A stretch of DNA of 64,000 bases from Thiomonas sp. FB-6 (GTDB taxonomy: Bacteria > Pseudomonadota > Gammaproteobacteria > Burkholderiales > Burkholderiaceae_C): NCBI RefSeq assembly GCF_000377645.1, contig NZ_KB898471.1:248001-312000 (forward strand). The letters are read 5' to 3'. Positions 57,100 through 64,000 of the stretch are shown piece after piece (positions within the stretch are counted from its first letter, which is position 1; each line of letters begins with the position of its first letter). The position numbers and the translations under genes are program-made. The notes beneath the pieces are model-generated. The model was not told the origin of the DNA, made no database searches, and saw only the letters and a program-made list of their open reading frames with translations.

Positions 57100-57909
57100 T
57101 CAGGGGCGGGACGAGGGCTCGGGCGGCGCGGCTTCAGCGGCGGCTGCGCCCAGGGCCTCGCGGAAATAGGCATCCAGTTCCTGCACGAAGTCCTGGGCGT
57201 TGCGCGGCGGCTCGAAACGCCGGCCCAGGCGCACACGATAGCGGATGGGCAGGCGCGGCACCTGGCGCAGGCCCCAGCGCTTGCCCAGGAAGGAGGAGTC
57301 GGCCTCGATCAGCACCGTCTGCACCGGAACCCCGGCCTGCCGGGCGATCAGCCCGACCATGCCGCGGATGGGCCCGATGGGCCGCTCGCTGCTGCGCGTG
57401 CCCTCGGGGAACAGCAGCAGGCTGCGGCCCTCGCGCAACTCAGCCACGGCCAGCCCGATCATGCGCCGCAGGTCGTCATTGGGGATGTAGCCGGCCAGGC
57501 GCGCGCCGGCGCCCAGCACGGGACTGCCCAGCAACCCGGCCTTCATCACGCAGGCCGGCCCGTCCAGGCGCGACAGCAGCAGCACGGCGTCGATCAGCGA
57601 GGGGTGGTTGGGGGCCACGATCATCGGCCCCTGCCCGCGCAGGGCGTCCAGCGCGGAAAGTTCGAAGCGGCAGGCGCCGATGCGGCGCAGCAGCCCCAGG
57701 TAGGCGCGGAAGCCCCGGCGGATCACCGCGCGCCCCGCGGCGCGCGCGGCCGGCGCCGGCAGCACGGCGCCGAGCAGCAGGGCCGGCGGAGTCCACGCCA
57801 GGCCCATGACCCCGAAGGCGGCGAGCCCGAAATAGCTGCGCAGGGCGTCGAGCACGGAAAAGGGGCGCACGGGCAGCGAACGGGATGGGGGGACCAAGGG
57901 GAATCGCAT
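57100..57909 (-). CDS. PlsC-type lysophospholipid acyltransferase
   Basis: A 269-residue acyltransferase with the PlsC motifs NHPSLID (NHxxxxD) and FPEGTRS, plus an N-terminal hydrophobic helix (residues ~25-55). In APE clusters such enzymes are thought to attach the polyene acyl chain to a glycerol-type acceptor. Together with the glycosyltransferase it forms the minus-strand arm of the cluster. Confidence 0.84.
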   Translation of the reverse strand: MRFPLVPPSRSLPVRPFSVLDALRSYFGLAAFGVMGLAWTPPALLLGAVLPAPAARAAGRAVIRRGFRAYLGLLRRIGACRFELSALDALRGQGPMIVAPNHPSLIDAVLLLSRLDGPACVMKAGLLGSPVLGAGARLAGYIPNDDLRRMIGLAVAELREGRSLLLFPEGTRSSERPIGPIRGMVGLIARQAGVPVQTVLIEADSSFLGKRWGLRQVPRLPIRYRVRLGRRFEPPRNAQDFVQELDAYFREALGAAAAEAAPPEPSSRP

Positions 57910-58043
57910 CTTAGGCCCGGCGCCGGGCGCGGCCGACGGCCGCGCACCAGGGCCGCGCGGCGAGGCGCTCGCGCGCGAGAATGCGCAGGGGTCCGCCCGC
58001 GCATCCGGCGTGCGGAGGACCGCCGAAACCTCGGGGAGCTGGG

Positions 58044-59522
58044 ATGGACAGGACGGACGATGCCTACCGGAGCGTGGGACAGCTGTGCGCGGCGCTGAGC
58101 GCGGCGCAGGTGTCGGCGGCCGAACTCACCGAGGCGGCGATCGCGCGCATCGAGCGCTACGAGCCGCTGCTGAACGCGGTGTGCGTGCGCGACTTCGCCC
58201 GGGCACGCGACGCCGCCCGCGAAGCCGACCGTGCGCTGGCCAGGGGCGAGCGGCGACCGCTGCTGGGCGTGCCCCTGCTGGTCAAGGAATCCTTCAACGT
58301 GGCGGGCCTGCCGACCACCTGGGGGTTCCCGCAGCACCGGGACTTCACGGCCGCGCAGGACGCACTGGCCGTGGCACTGGCCGTGGCGCGGGCCAAGGCC
58401 GCCGGGGCGGTGGTCCTGGGCAAGACCAACGTGCCGCTGGGGCTGGGCGACTGGCAGAGCTACAACGAGATCCACGGCACCACCAACAACCCCCACGACC
58501 CGGCGCGCACGCCCGGCGGCTCCTCCGGGGGTTCGGCGGCCGCGCTCGCCGCCGGCTACGTGCCGCTGGCCCTGGGCTCGGACATCGGCGGCTCGCTGCG
58601 CGTGCCGGCGCACTTCTGCGGCGTGCACGCGCACAAGCCGAGTCTGGGAATCGTGCCCGGGCGCGGGCACCTTCCGCCGCGCCTGCCCCCCCTGCCGGAC
58701 ACGCCCGATCTGGCGGTGGTCGGACCGATGGCGCGCTGCGCCGCCGACCTCGAACTGCTGCTCGACGTCATCGCCGGCCCCGACGAATGGGACCAAGGCG
58801 TGGCCTACCGGCTCGAGCTGCCGCCGCCGCGCCACCGGCGCCTGGAGCAGCATCGCGTGCTGGTGCTGGACAGCCACCCGCTGGTGCCGACCTCGGACGC
58901 GGTGACGCAGGCGGTCGGCGCCCTCGCCGAACACCTCGCCAGGGCCGGCGTGTCACTGGCGCGACGCAGTGAGCTGCTGCCCGACCTGGTCGAGACCGGA
59001 CGCCTGTACGGGCGCCTGCTGCTGTCCTTCCTGGCCGCGAACTGGCCCGAGGCCCTGTACGCCGACATGCAGCGCAAGGCAGCCGGGCTGCCCGCCGGGG
59101 ACACGACGCCCGAGGCCGACAGCCTGCGCGCCAGCGTGCTCAGCCACCGCGACTGGATCGCCGCCAGCCAGCAACGCAACCGCGTGCGCGCCCAGTGGCG
59201 CGAGCTGTTCCGCGCCTTCGACGCCGTGATCTGCCCGGTGTCGCCGGGGACGGCCTTCGCCCACGACCACTCGGACATGCAGGCCCGGCGCATCGACATC
59301 GACGGACGCAGCGTGCCCTACGGCGACCAGATCGCCTGGTCGGGCCTGGCCACGCTGCCCGGCCTGCCGGCCACCGCCATGCCCATCGGCCGCTCGGACC
59401 AGGGGCTGCCCATCGGCATCCAGATCATCGGGCCCTGGCTGGAGGACCGCACGCCGCTGCGCCTGGCCCAGTTGCTGGAAGCGGAGTTCGGGGGCTTTCG
59501 CGCGCCGTCGCTGCAGGCGTGA
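58044..59522 (+). CDS. Amidase signature enzyme
   Basis: A 492-residue amidase-signature hydrolase. The Lys-Ser-Ser triad is visible: Lys in GVPLLVKESFN, the Ser loop GGSSGGSAAALAAGYVPLALGSD, and IGGSLRVPAHFCGVHAHKPS. GGGAG-like sequence GGGGAG lies just before the ATG at 58044. It is not GatA, because gatB and gatC are not adjacent and the C-terminal half differs. A substrate such as an aliphatic or aryl amide is possible; not resolvable here. Confidence 0.87.
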   Translation: MDRTDDAYRSVGQLCAALSAAQVSAAELTEAAIARIERYEPLLNAVCVRDFARARDAAREADRALARGERRPLLGVPLLVKESFNVAGLPTTWGFPQHRDFTAAQDALAVALAVARAKAAGAVVLGKTNVPLGLGDWQSYNEIHGTTNNPHDPARTPGGSSGGSAAALAAGYVPLALGSDIGGSLRVPAHFCGVHAHKPSLGIVPGRGHLPPRLPPLPDTPDLAVVGPMARCAADLELLLDVIAGPDEWDQGVAYRLELPPPRHRRLEQHRVLVLDSHPLVPTSDAVTQAVGALAEHLARAGVSLARRSELLPDLVETGRLYGRLLLSFLAANWPEALYADMQRKAAGLPAGDTTPEADSLRASVLSHRDWIAASQQRNRVRAQWRELFRAFDAVICPVSPGTAFAHDHSDMQARRIDIDGRSVPYGDQIAWSGLATLPGLPATAMPIGRSDQGLPIGIQIIGPWLEDRTPLRLAQLLEAEFGGFRAPSLQA

Positions 59523-59580
59523 AGGACTCGGCCGCGCCCAGGGGCGGCCGGGCGTGCACGCCGGATCCGCTCCGGGCCGC

Positions 59581-60186
59581 TCAGCCCGGATGCACCACGA
59601 CCAGCAGCGCGCTGGCCGGGGACTTGGCGGCGTTGCTGATGGCGTGCGCGACGTCGGCGGCGTAGCGCGCGGTCTCGCCGTGGCGCACGCGGCGCTCCTC
59701 GCCGGCGCTGCGCACGGTGAGCGCGCCGGCCAGCACCGACAGGTGCTCCTGCGTGCCGGCTTCGTGCGGCTCGGAGGCGAGCACGCCCCCGGGTTCCACG
59801 CTCAGTTCGTACCACTCGAAGCGCCCGGCCAGGTCGATGGGGCCGAGGATGCGCAGGTCGCAGTGCCCGTCGGGGCTCTTGAGCGCCGGAATCGCATGCG
59901 GCGGCACCAGGGTGATACCGGCCTCGGGCCGCCCCGCGGCGCCACCGGCCAGCAGTTCGCCCAGCGGCACCCCCAGGGCATTGGACAGGCGCCACAGCAC
60001 CGCCACCGTGGGGTTGGCCAGGTTGCGCTCGATCTGCGACAGCATGGACTTCGACACCCCGGCCCGGCGCGAAAGCTCGTCGAGCGACAGGCGCTGGCGC
60101 TGGCGCAGCGCCTGCAGCGCGGCCCCCACCGCCGGCGGGCCTTCACCTTGCGCGCCAGGGGAGTTCTCGAGCGTAGGTTGCGCCAT
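59581..60186 (-). CDS. XRE-family regulator with C-terminal cupin domain
   Basis: A 201-residue regulator. The helix-turn-helix (residues ~22-78) is LRQRQRLSLDELSRRAGVSKSMLSQIERNLANPTVAVLWRL, and the C-terminal cupin (~110-200) contains EWYELSVEPGGVLASEPHE and GTQEHLSVLAGALTVRSAGEE. The ATG at 60186 fits the family; a GTG at 60210 would add eight residues. It is divergent from kbl-tdh. Two 16-bp operator-like sites lie immediately upstream, so control of threonine catabolism is likely. Confidence 0.87.
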   Translation of the reverse strand: MAQPTLENSPGAQGEGPPAVGAALQALRQRQRLSLDELSRRAGVSKSMLSQIERNLANPTVAVLWRLSNALGVPLGELLAGGAAGRPEAGITLVPPHAIPALKSPDGHCDLRILGPIDLAGRFEWYELSVEPGGVLASEPHEAGTQEHLSVLAGALTVRSAGEERRVRHGETARYAADVAHAISNAAKSPASALLVVVHPG

Positions 60187-60206
60187 GTCGGTCCGTTCTG
60201 TATAGT
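60178..60206 (+). promoter_or_regulatory. Sigma-70 promoter of kbl-tdh
   Basis: TTGCGC (60178-60183), exactly 17 bp, then TATAGT (60201-60206). The predicted start is near 60213, about 70 bp before the kbl ATG. The -35 box lies over the first codons of the divergent XRE gene, so the two promoters interlock. Confidence 0.6.
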
Positions 60207-60210
60207 GCAC
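60195..60210. promoter_or_regulatory. Operator-like site 1, GTTCTGTATAGTGCAC
   Basis: This partial palindrome covers the -10 box of the kbl promoter. It matches site 2 at 12 of 16 bases (GTTCNNTATRGTGNAC) and would block transcription if the XRE-cupin protein bound it. Confidence 0.55.
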
Positions 60211-60215
60211 AACAT

Positions 60216-60231
60216 GTTCGCTATGGTGAAC
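60216..60231. promoter_or_regulatory. Operator-like site 2, GTTCGCTATGGTGAAC
   Basis: This is a dyad (GTTC-N8-GAAC) 21 bp, or two helical turns, from site 1. It lies just past the predicted kbl transcription start. A copy of the palindrome AACATGTT overlaps each end of this site (60211-60218 and 60229-60236). Confidence 0.55.
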
Positions 60232-60282
60232 ATGTTCGATTTATCGATCGAATCCTACCATCCGGCCTCCGCCGAGCCAGCC

Positions 60283-61479
60283 ATGTCCGACGCCTTCTAC
60301 GCCTCCATCCGCCACGAGCTCGACGCCGTCCGCGCCGCCGGCCTGTTCAAGGAAGAACGCATCATCGCCTCGCCGCAGGGCGCGCGCGTGCGCACGGCCG
60401 ACGGGCGCGAGGTCATCAACCTGTGCGCGAACAACTACCTGGGCCTGTCCTCGCACCCGCGGGTGATCGAGGCCGCGCACGAGGCACTGCGCAGCCGCGG
60501 TTTCGGCCTCAGCTCGGTGCGCTTCATCTGCGGTACGCAGGACCTGCACAAGACCCTGGAGCGCCGGCTCTCGGCCTTTCTCGGCACCGAGGACACCATC
60601 CTCTACGGCTCCGCCTTCGACGCCAACGGCGGCCTGTTCGAGACCCTGCTGGGCCCCGAGGACGCGGTGATCAGCGACACCCTGAACCACGCCTCGATCA
60701 TCGACGGCATCCGCCTGAGCAAGGCGCGGCGCATGCGCTACGCGCACGACGACATGGCCAGCCTGCGCGCCCAGCTGGCGCTGGCGCGGGCCGAGGGCGC
60801 GCGCCACGTCCTGGTGTTCACCGACGGCGTGTTCTCGATGGACGGCACCGTCGCCCGGCTGGACGAGATGCGCGGCCTGTGCGACGAGTTCGGCGCCCTG
60901 CTGGGCATCGACGAATGCCACGCCAGCGGCTTCCTGGGCACGCGCGGGCGCGGCACCCACGAACTGCGCGGGGTGTTCGGACGCGTGGACATCATCACCG
61001 GCACGCTGGGCAAGGCGCTGGGCGGAGCTTCCGGCGGCTTCACCAGCGCGCGCGCCGAGGTGGTGGCGCTGCTGCGCCAGCGCTCGCGCCCCTACCTGTT
61101 CTCCAACACCGTGGCGCCGGCCATCGTCGGCGCCTCCATCGCGGTGCTGGACATCCTGGAGGCCAGCACCGAGCTGCGCGACCGCCTGGAGCACAACACC
61201 CGCCTGTTTCGCGCGGGCATCGAGGAACTGGGCTTCGACATCAAGCCCGGCACCCATCCGATCGTGCCGATCATGGTCTACGACGCCGGCAAGGCGCAGC
61301 GCCTGGCCGCCCGCCTGCTCGAGCTCGGGGTGTACGTGGTGGGATTCTTCTACCCGGTGGTGCCGCAGGGACAGGCGCGCATTCGCGTGCAGATCAGCGC
61401 GGTGCACGACGAGCCCACGCTGCGCCGGGCGCTGGACGCCTTCGCGCAGGCCGGCCGGGAACTGGAGCTGATTCCGTGA
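60283..61479 (+). CDS. kbl: Glycine C-acetyltransferase (2-amino-3-ketobutyrate CoA ligase)
   Basis: Kbl is a PLP enzyme that cleaves 2-amino-3-ketobutyrate with CoA to glycine and acetyl-CoA. The 398 residues equal the E. coli length. Motifs include CANNYLGLSSHPRVIEAAHE, the PLP Lys in ITGTLGKALGGASGG and the substrate region YLFSNTVAPAIVGAS. The ATG at 60283 is chosen by homology (MSDAFYASIRHELDAV). It is followed by tdh through a GTGA overlap, the standard threonine-degradation pair. Confidence 0.95.
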   Translation: MSDAFYASIRHELDAVRAAGLFKEERIIASPQGARVRTADGREVINLCANNYLGLSSHPRVIEAAHEALRSRGFGLSSVRFICGTQDLHKTLERRLSAFLGTEDTILYGSAFDANGGLFETLLGPEDAVISDTLNHASIIDGIRLSKARRMRYAHDDMASLRAQLALARAEGARHVLVFTDGVFSMDGTVARLDEMRGLCDEFGALLGIDECHASGFLGTRGRGTHELRGVFGRVDIITGTLGKALGGASGGFTSARAEVVALLRQRSRPYLFSNTVAPAIVGASIAVLDILEASTELRDRLEHNTRLFRAGIEELGFDIKPGTHPIVPIMVYDAGKAQRLAARLLELGVYVVGFFYPVVPQGQARIRVQISAVHDEPTLRRALDAFAQAGRELELIP

Positions 61480-62432
61480 AAGGCGCGACCCCCAAGATCC
61501 TGATCATCGGCGCCAACGGCCAGATCGGCTCCGAGCTCAGCCTGGCGCTGGCCCGGCGCCACGGCGAGGGCCAGGTCGTCACCGCCGATCTGGCGCCGGT
61601 GGGCCGGCGCCCGCAACTGCAGCACGAAATGCTCGACGCCACCTCGCGCGGCGACCTCGCCGCGGTGGTCGAGCGCCACGGCATCAGCCACATCTACCTG
61701 CTGGCCGCGGCGCTGTCGGCCAGCGGCGAGAAGGCCCCCATGTGGGCCTGGAACCTGAACACCAGCAGCCTGCTCAACGTGCTGGAACTGGCGCGTCAGG
61801 GCGGCATCGAGCGGGTGTTCTGGCCCAGCTCCATCGCCGCCTTCGGCCCCAGCACCCCGCGCGAGCACACGCCGCAGCGCACGGTGATGGAACCCACCAC
61901 GGTGTACGGCATCTCCAAGCTGGCCGGCGAGGGCCTGTGCCGCTGGTACCACGCGCAGCACGGCGTCGACGTGCGCAGCCTGCGCTACCCGGGCCTGATC
62001 TCCTACACCACGCCTCCGGGCGGCGGCACCACGGACTACGCCGTGGACATCTTCCACGCCGCGCTCAAGGGCGAGGCCTACACCTGCTTCCTCGAGCCCG
62101 ACGAAGCCTTGCCGATGATGTACATGCCCGACGCCATCCGCGCCACCCTGGAGTTGATGCAGGCGCCTGCCGGGTCCATCGGCGAGCGCGGCAGCTACAA
62201 CGTCGCCGCGATGAGCTTCACGCCGCGCCAGATCGCCGAGGCGATCCGCCGCCACCTGCCCGGATTCGAAGTGCGCTACGCCCCCGACTACCGGCAGGCC
62301 ATCGCCCACGCCTGGCCCGACTCCATCGACGACTCGGTCGCCCGCGCCGACTGGGGCTGGCGCCCCGAGTACGGCCTGGAGGACATGGTGGCCGACATGA
62401 TCCGCCACCTGCGCGTACCCGCGGCGGCGTAA
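61476..62432 (+). CDS. tdh: SDR-type L-threonine 3-dehydrogenase
   Basis: A 318-residue extended SDR enzyme oxidising threonine to 2-amino-3-ketobutyrate with NAD. It has the Rossmann motif IIGANGQIGSEL, the catalytic Ser in WPSSIAAFGP, and VYGISKLAGE with the Tyr-Lys pair. SLRYPGLISY and the C-terminal PMMYMPDAIRA match SDR-type TDHs rather than the zinc alcohol-dehydrogenase type of E. coli. The GTG start overlaps the kbl stop. Confidence 0.93.
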   Translation: MKGATPKILIIGANGQIGSELSLALARRHGEGQVVTADLAPVGRRPQLQHEMLDATSRGDLAAVVERHGISHIYLLAAALSASGEKAPMWAWNLNTSSLLNVLELARQGGIERVFWPSSIAAFGPSTPREHTPQRTVMEPTTVYGISKLAGEGLCRWYHAQHGVDVRSLRYPGLISYTTPPGGGTTDYAVDIFHAALKGEAYTCFLEPDEALPMMYMPDAIRATLELMQAPAGSIGERGSYNVAAMSFTPRQIAEAIRRHLPGFEVRYAPDYRQAIAHAWPDSIDDSVARADWGWRPEYGLEDMVADMIRHLRVPAAA

Positions 62433-62446
62433 AAGTACCCCCAGGA

Positions 62447-62461
62447 CCGGGCCTTGCCCGG
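62447..62461. repeat. GC hairpin after tdh (CCGGGC-CTT-GCCCGG)
   Basis: A perfect 6-bp stem with a 3-base loop lies 15 bp after the tdh stop. No T-tract follows, so it may be a weak or Rho-assisted terminator or a REP-like element. Confidence 0.45.
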
Positions 62462-62465
62462 CCCG

Positions 62466-62478
62466 CCCCCCGAGGGGG
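62466..62478. repeat. Second GC hairpin (C-run/G-run)
   Basis: CCCCCCGAGGGGG directly follows the first hairpin. The stem pairs 62466-62469 with 62475-62478. The two hairpins together resemble intergenic stem-loops common in GC-rich Burkholderiales. Confidence 0.4.
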
Positions 62479-62624
62479 TCAGACCTCAAGCGGCGCCCAC
62501 TTGCGTCGTTGTTGTGCCTGCAGGGCGTGCAAGCCCCGTTGCATCGCGCTTGGTCGCGCGGAGCCGCATGATGAGCGGCTCTCCGAAGGCATCGGCGCAC
62601 AATGCATGGCCACGAGGTGCAACG

Positions 62625-63842
62625 ATGGAAAGCGCGATCCGCTCCGGCCTGGAACAGGCCTTTCTCAGCATGGAAACCCTGGAGCTGCTGGCCGAGCCGG
62701 CCGGCGGCTTCGCCGTGTTCCACGCCAACCCCGCCGCGCGCAATACCGTGGCCCGCTTCGGCCCCATGTTCCGGCAGGCCGTGGGCGAGGGCTTCGACCC
62801 CCAGGCGCTGGAGGGCCTGCAGCTGGCACGCCTGCTGGGCCCGGGCACGCAGGAGCGGCTGGCTGCCGTGGCCGCCGGCCAGGCCGAGCAGTTTCACGCG
62901 CAGCTCGAGGTGGGCAGCTTCCTGTTCTCGGCCACGATCGCGCCGATCCGCGACCCGCAGGGCATGCCCATGTGCCTGCATGCCAGCCTGCGCAACATCT
63001 CGGCACGCCGCGAGGCGGTGGAGGTCAACGACCGGCTCAAGGACATCCTCGGCTCGCTGGTCAAGGCCGAGACCGAGGTGAGCCAGTCCATGGAGGCGGT
63101 GGACGGCGCCGTCGGGGTGGTCAAGGACGCCATCGCCGACAACTCCCAGGCGGTGAAGACCCTGCTGGGCCAGGTGGGCACGATCTCCACCCTGGTGCAG
63201 AGCATCCGCGAGATCTCCTACCAGACCAACCTGCTGGCGCTCAACGCCGCCATCGAGGCCGCGCGCGCCGGCGAGGCCGGGCGCGGTTTCGCGGTGGTCG
63301 CCGACGAGGTGCGCAACCTGGCCCGGCGCGTGCACGACGCCACCCTGAGCATCGAAGGCCACACCGAGCAGATCGACGAACAGACCCTGCGCATCGCCAC
63401 CACCAGCGAGAGCACCGGGCGTCAATTGGGCGCCGTCGACACCGTGGTGGCCCGCCTGCAAGGCCAGGTGCGGGACATGCAGCGCCTGGCCACCCGCGCC
63501 TTGCTGCGCTCCGCCGAGGAGGACCACCGCAATTTCGTGATCCAGATCCTCGCCGAGGCCGACGGCCAGCCGCCGCAGCTGCAGGCCGCCCAGGTGCCGG
63601 ACCATCACCAATGCAGCTTCGGCCAGTGGTACGACGGCCGTGGCCGCGAAGCCCACGCCGCGCTGCCGGCCTTCCAGGCCATCGAGGCGCCGCACGCCCG
63701 GGTGCACGCGCTGGCCCGGGATCTGCTGGCCGCCGCCCACGAGGGACGGCGCGCACAGGCCTCCGAACTCACCGCGCGCCTGCTCGAAGCCCAGGGCGAG
63801 ATCGGCGCCGCGTTGCGCGCGCTCAACCAGGGCCTGCGCTGA
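62625..63842 (+). CDS. Soluble methyl-accepting chemotaxis-type protein with PAS-like and CZB domains
   Basis: A 405-residue cytoplasmic chemoreceptor without membrane helices. An N-terminal PAS-like region (to about residue 130) is followed by the MCP signalling hairpin, with the tip [19 protein letters not shown] and [13 protein letters not shown]. The C-terminus is a CZB zinc-binding domain with His301, Cys330 (QCSFGQWY), His357 and His361. GAGGT precedes the ATG at 62625. CZB receptors such as TlpD respond to zinc or oxidants like hypochlorous acid. No che genes are in the window. Confidence 0.87.
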   Translation: MESAIRSGLEQAFLSMETLELLAEPAGGFAVFHANPAARNTVARFGPMFRQAVGEGFDPQALEGLQLARLLGPGTQERLAAVAAGQAEQFHAQLEVGSFLFSATIAPIRDPQGMPMCLHASLRNISARREAVEVNDRLKDILGSLVKAETEVSQSMEAVDGAVGVVKDAIADNSQAVKTLLGQVGTISTLVQSIREISYQTNLLALNAAIEAARAGEAGRGFAVVADEVRNLARRVHDATLSIEGHTEQIDEQTLRIATTSESTGRQLGAVDTVVARLQGQVRDMQRLATRALLRSAEEDHRNFVIQILAEADGQPPQLQAAQVPDHHQCSFGQWYDGRGREAHAALPAFQAIEAPHARVHALARDLLAAAHEGRRAQASELTARLLEAQGEIGAALRALNQGLR

Positions 63843-63909
63843 GAAACTGAGGCCGAGCGGCCGCGGCGCGTGAGCTGGCACTCGAATGCGCCAGCAATAG
63901 CGCGTCAAC

Positions 63910-63927
63910 TGCGGGTTATTGCCCGCA
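63910..63927. repeat. Inverted repeat TGCGGG-N6-CCCGCA after the chemoreceptor gene
   Basis: The 6-bp arms (63910-63915 and 63922-63927) are perfect and enclose TTATTG. The sequence after the stem is A-rich, not T-rich, so on the plus strand it is not a textbook terminator. It could be a regulatory dyad. Confidence 0.35.
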
Positions 63928-63963
63928 AAACCACGCAAATCGCGGGCATTTGGTGGAACCATT

Positions 63964-63980
63964 GGGGGCATCCGTCCCCC
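63964..63980. repeat. G5-N7-C5 dyad near the window end
   Basis: GGGGG (63964-63968) and CCCCC (63976-63980) flank a 7-base loop just before an ATG at 63981. Whether that ATG starts a gene cannot be told because the window ends 20 bases later. Confidence 0.3.
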
Positions 63981-64000
63981 ATGCCCACCAGGAGCTCCCG

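Noticed and set aside
63910-63927. Intrinsic terminator after the chemoreceptor gene
   Set aside because: The stem is followed by A-rich rather than T-rich sequence on the coding strand.
61350-63971. An 873-codon minus-strand frame over tdh and the chemoreceptor
   Set aside because: Opposite two clear genes; His/Gln/Arg-rich translation without domain similarity.

Overview
The window is a continuous stretch of a high-GC bacterial chromosome, roughly 70% G+C by eye, with no rRNA, tRNA, insertion sequence, CRISPR array or plasmid signature that I can see. Gene content and order (surA-rsmA; thiL-pgpA-pncC; purB; fmt-def next to lysM-dprA-smg; MaeB-type malic enzyme) point to a betaproteobacterium, most likely Burkholderiales. 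Genus cannot be fixed from sequence alone. Coding density is very high, and many neighbours overlap through ATGA, GTGA or TTGA junctions.

1-15 kb is housekeeping: the C-terminal part of SurA, RsmA, a secreted barnase-type RNase with its barstar inhibitor, malic enzyme, ThiL, PgpA, PncC, PurB, a four-helix membrane protein, an HtpX-like protease, Fmt, Def, a LysM protein, DprA and Smg.

15-28 kb is a signalling and regulation region. It holds a lipoprotein, a 1608-residue multi-sensor c-di-GMP protein (membrane sensor, GAF-GAF-GGDEF-globin-GAF-EAL-CZB), a divergent MarR/EmrB-type efflux pair, a second diguanylate cyclase, a class II glutamine amidotransferase, a small acidic protein and a LysR/DUF2917 pair.

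27-43 kb is metabolic and accessory: a PHB-depolymerase-like hydrolase, an APC permease, an MFS exporter, a DHH phosphoesterase coupled to an APH-kinase fusion, a TPP-dependent enzyme divergent from a MarR regulator, NTF2-like, cupin and HbpS-like proteins, then an Lrp-controlled citrulline/ornithine module (ornithine cyclodeaminase plus CtlX-type hydrolase). A serine hydrolase coupled to a HglS-type 2-oxoadipate dioxygenase follows.

43.3-57.9 kb is an aryl-polyene-type (APE/xanthomonadin-like) type II fatty-acid-like cluster. It has two acyl carrier proteins, two complete ketosynthases and one short chain-length-factor-like ketosynthase, two hotdog dehydratases, a ketoreductase, an AMP ligase, two acyltransferases, a glycosyltransferase, and a LolA/MMPL export pair. 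A PAP2 enzyme and a polysaccharide-deacetylase-like protein are embedded in it. No aromatic ammonia-lyase or methyltransferase is present in the window.

58-64 kb carries an amidase, an XRE-cupin regulator divergent from kbl-tdh (threonine to glycine plus acetyl-CoA) with two tandem 16-bp operator-like sites over a good sigma-70 promoter, and a soluble chemoreceptor ending in a zinc-binding CZB domain.
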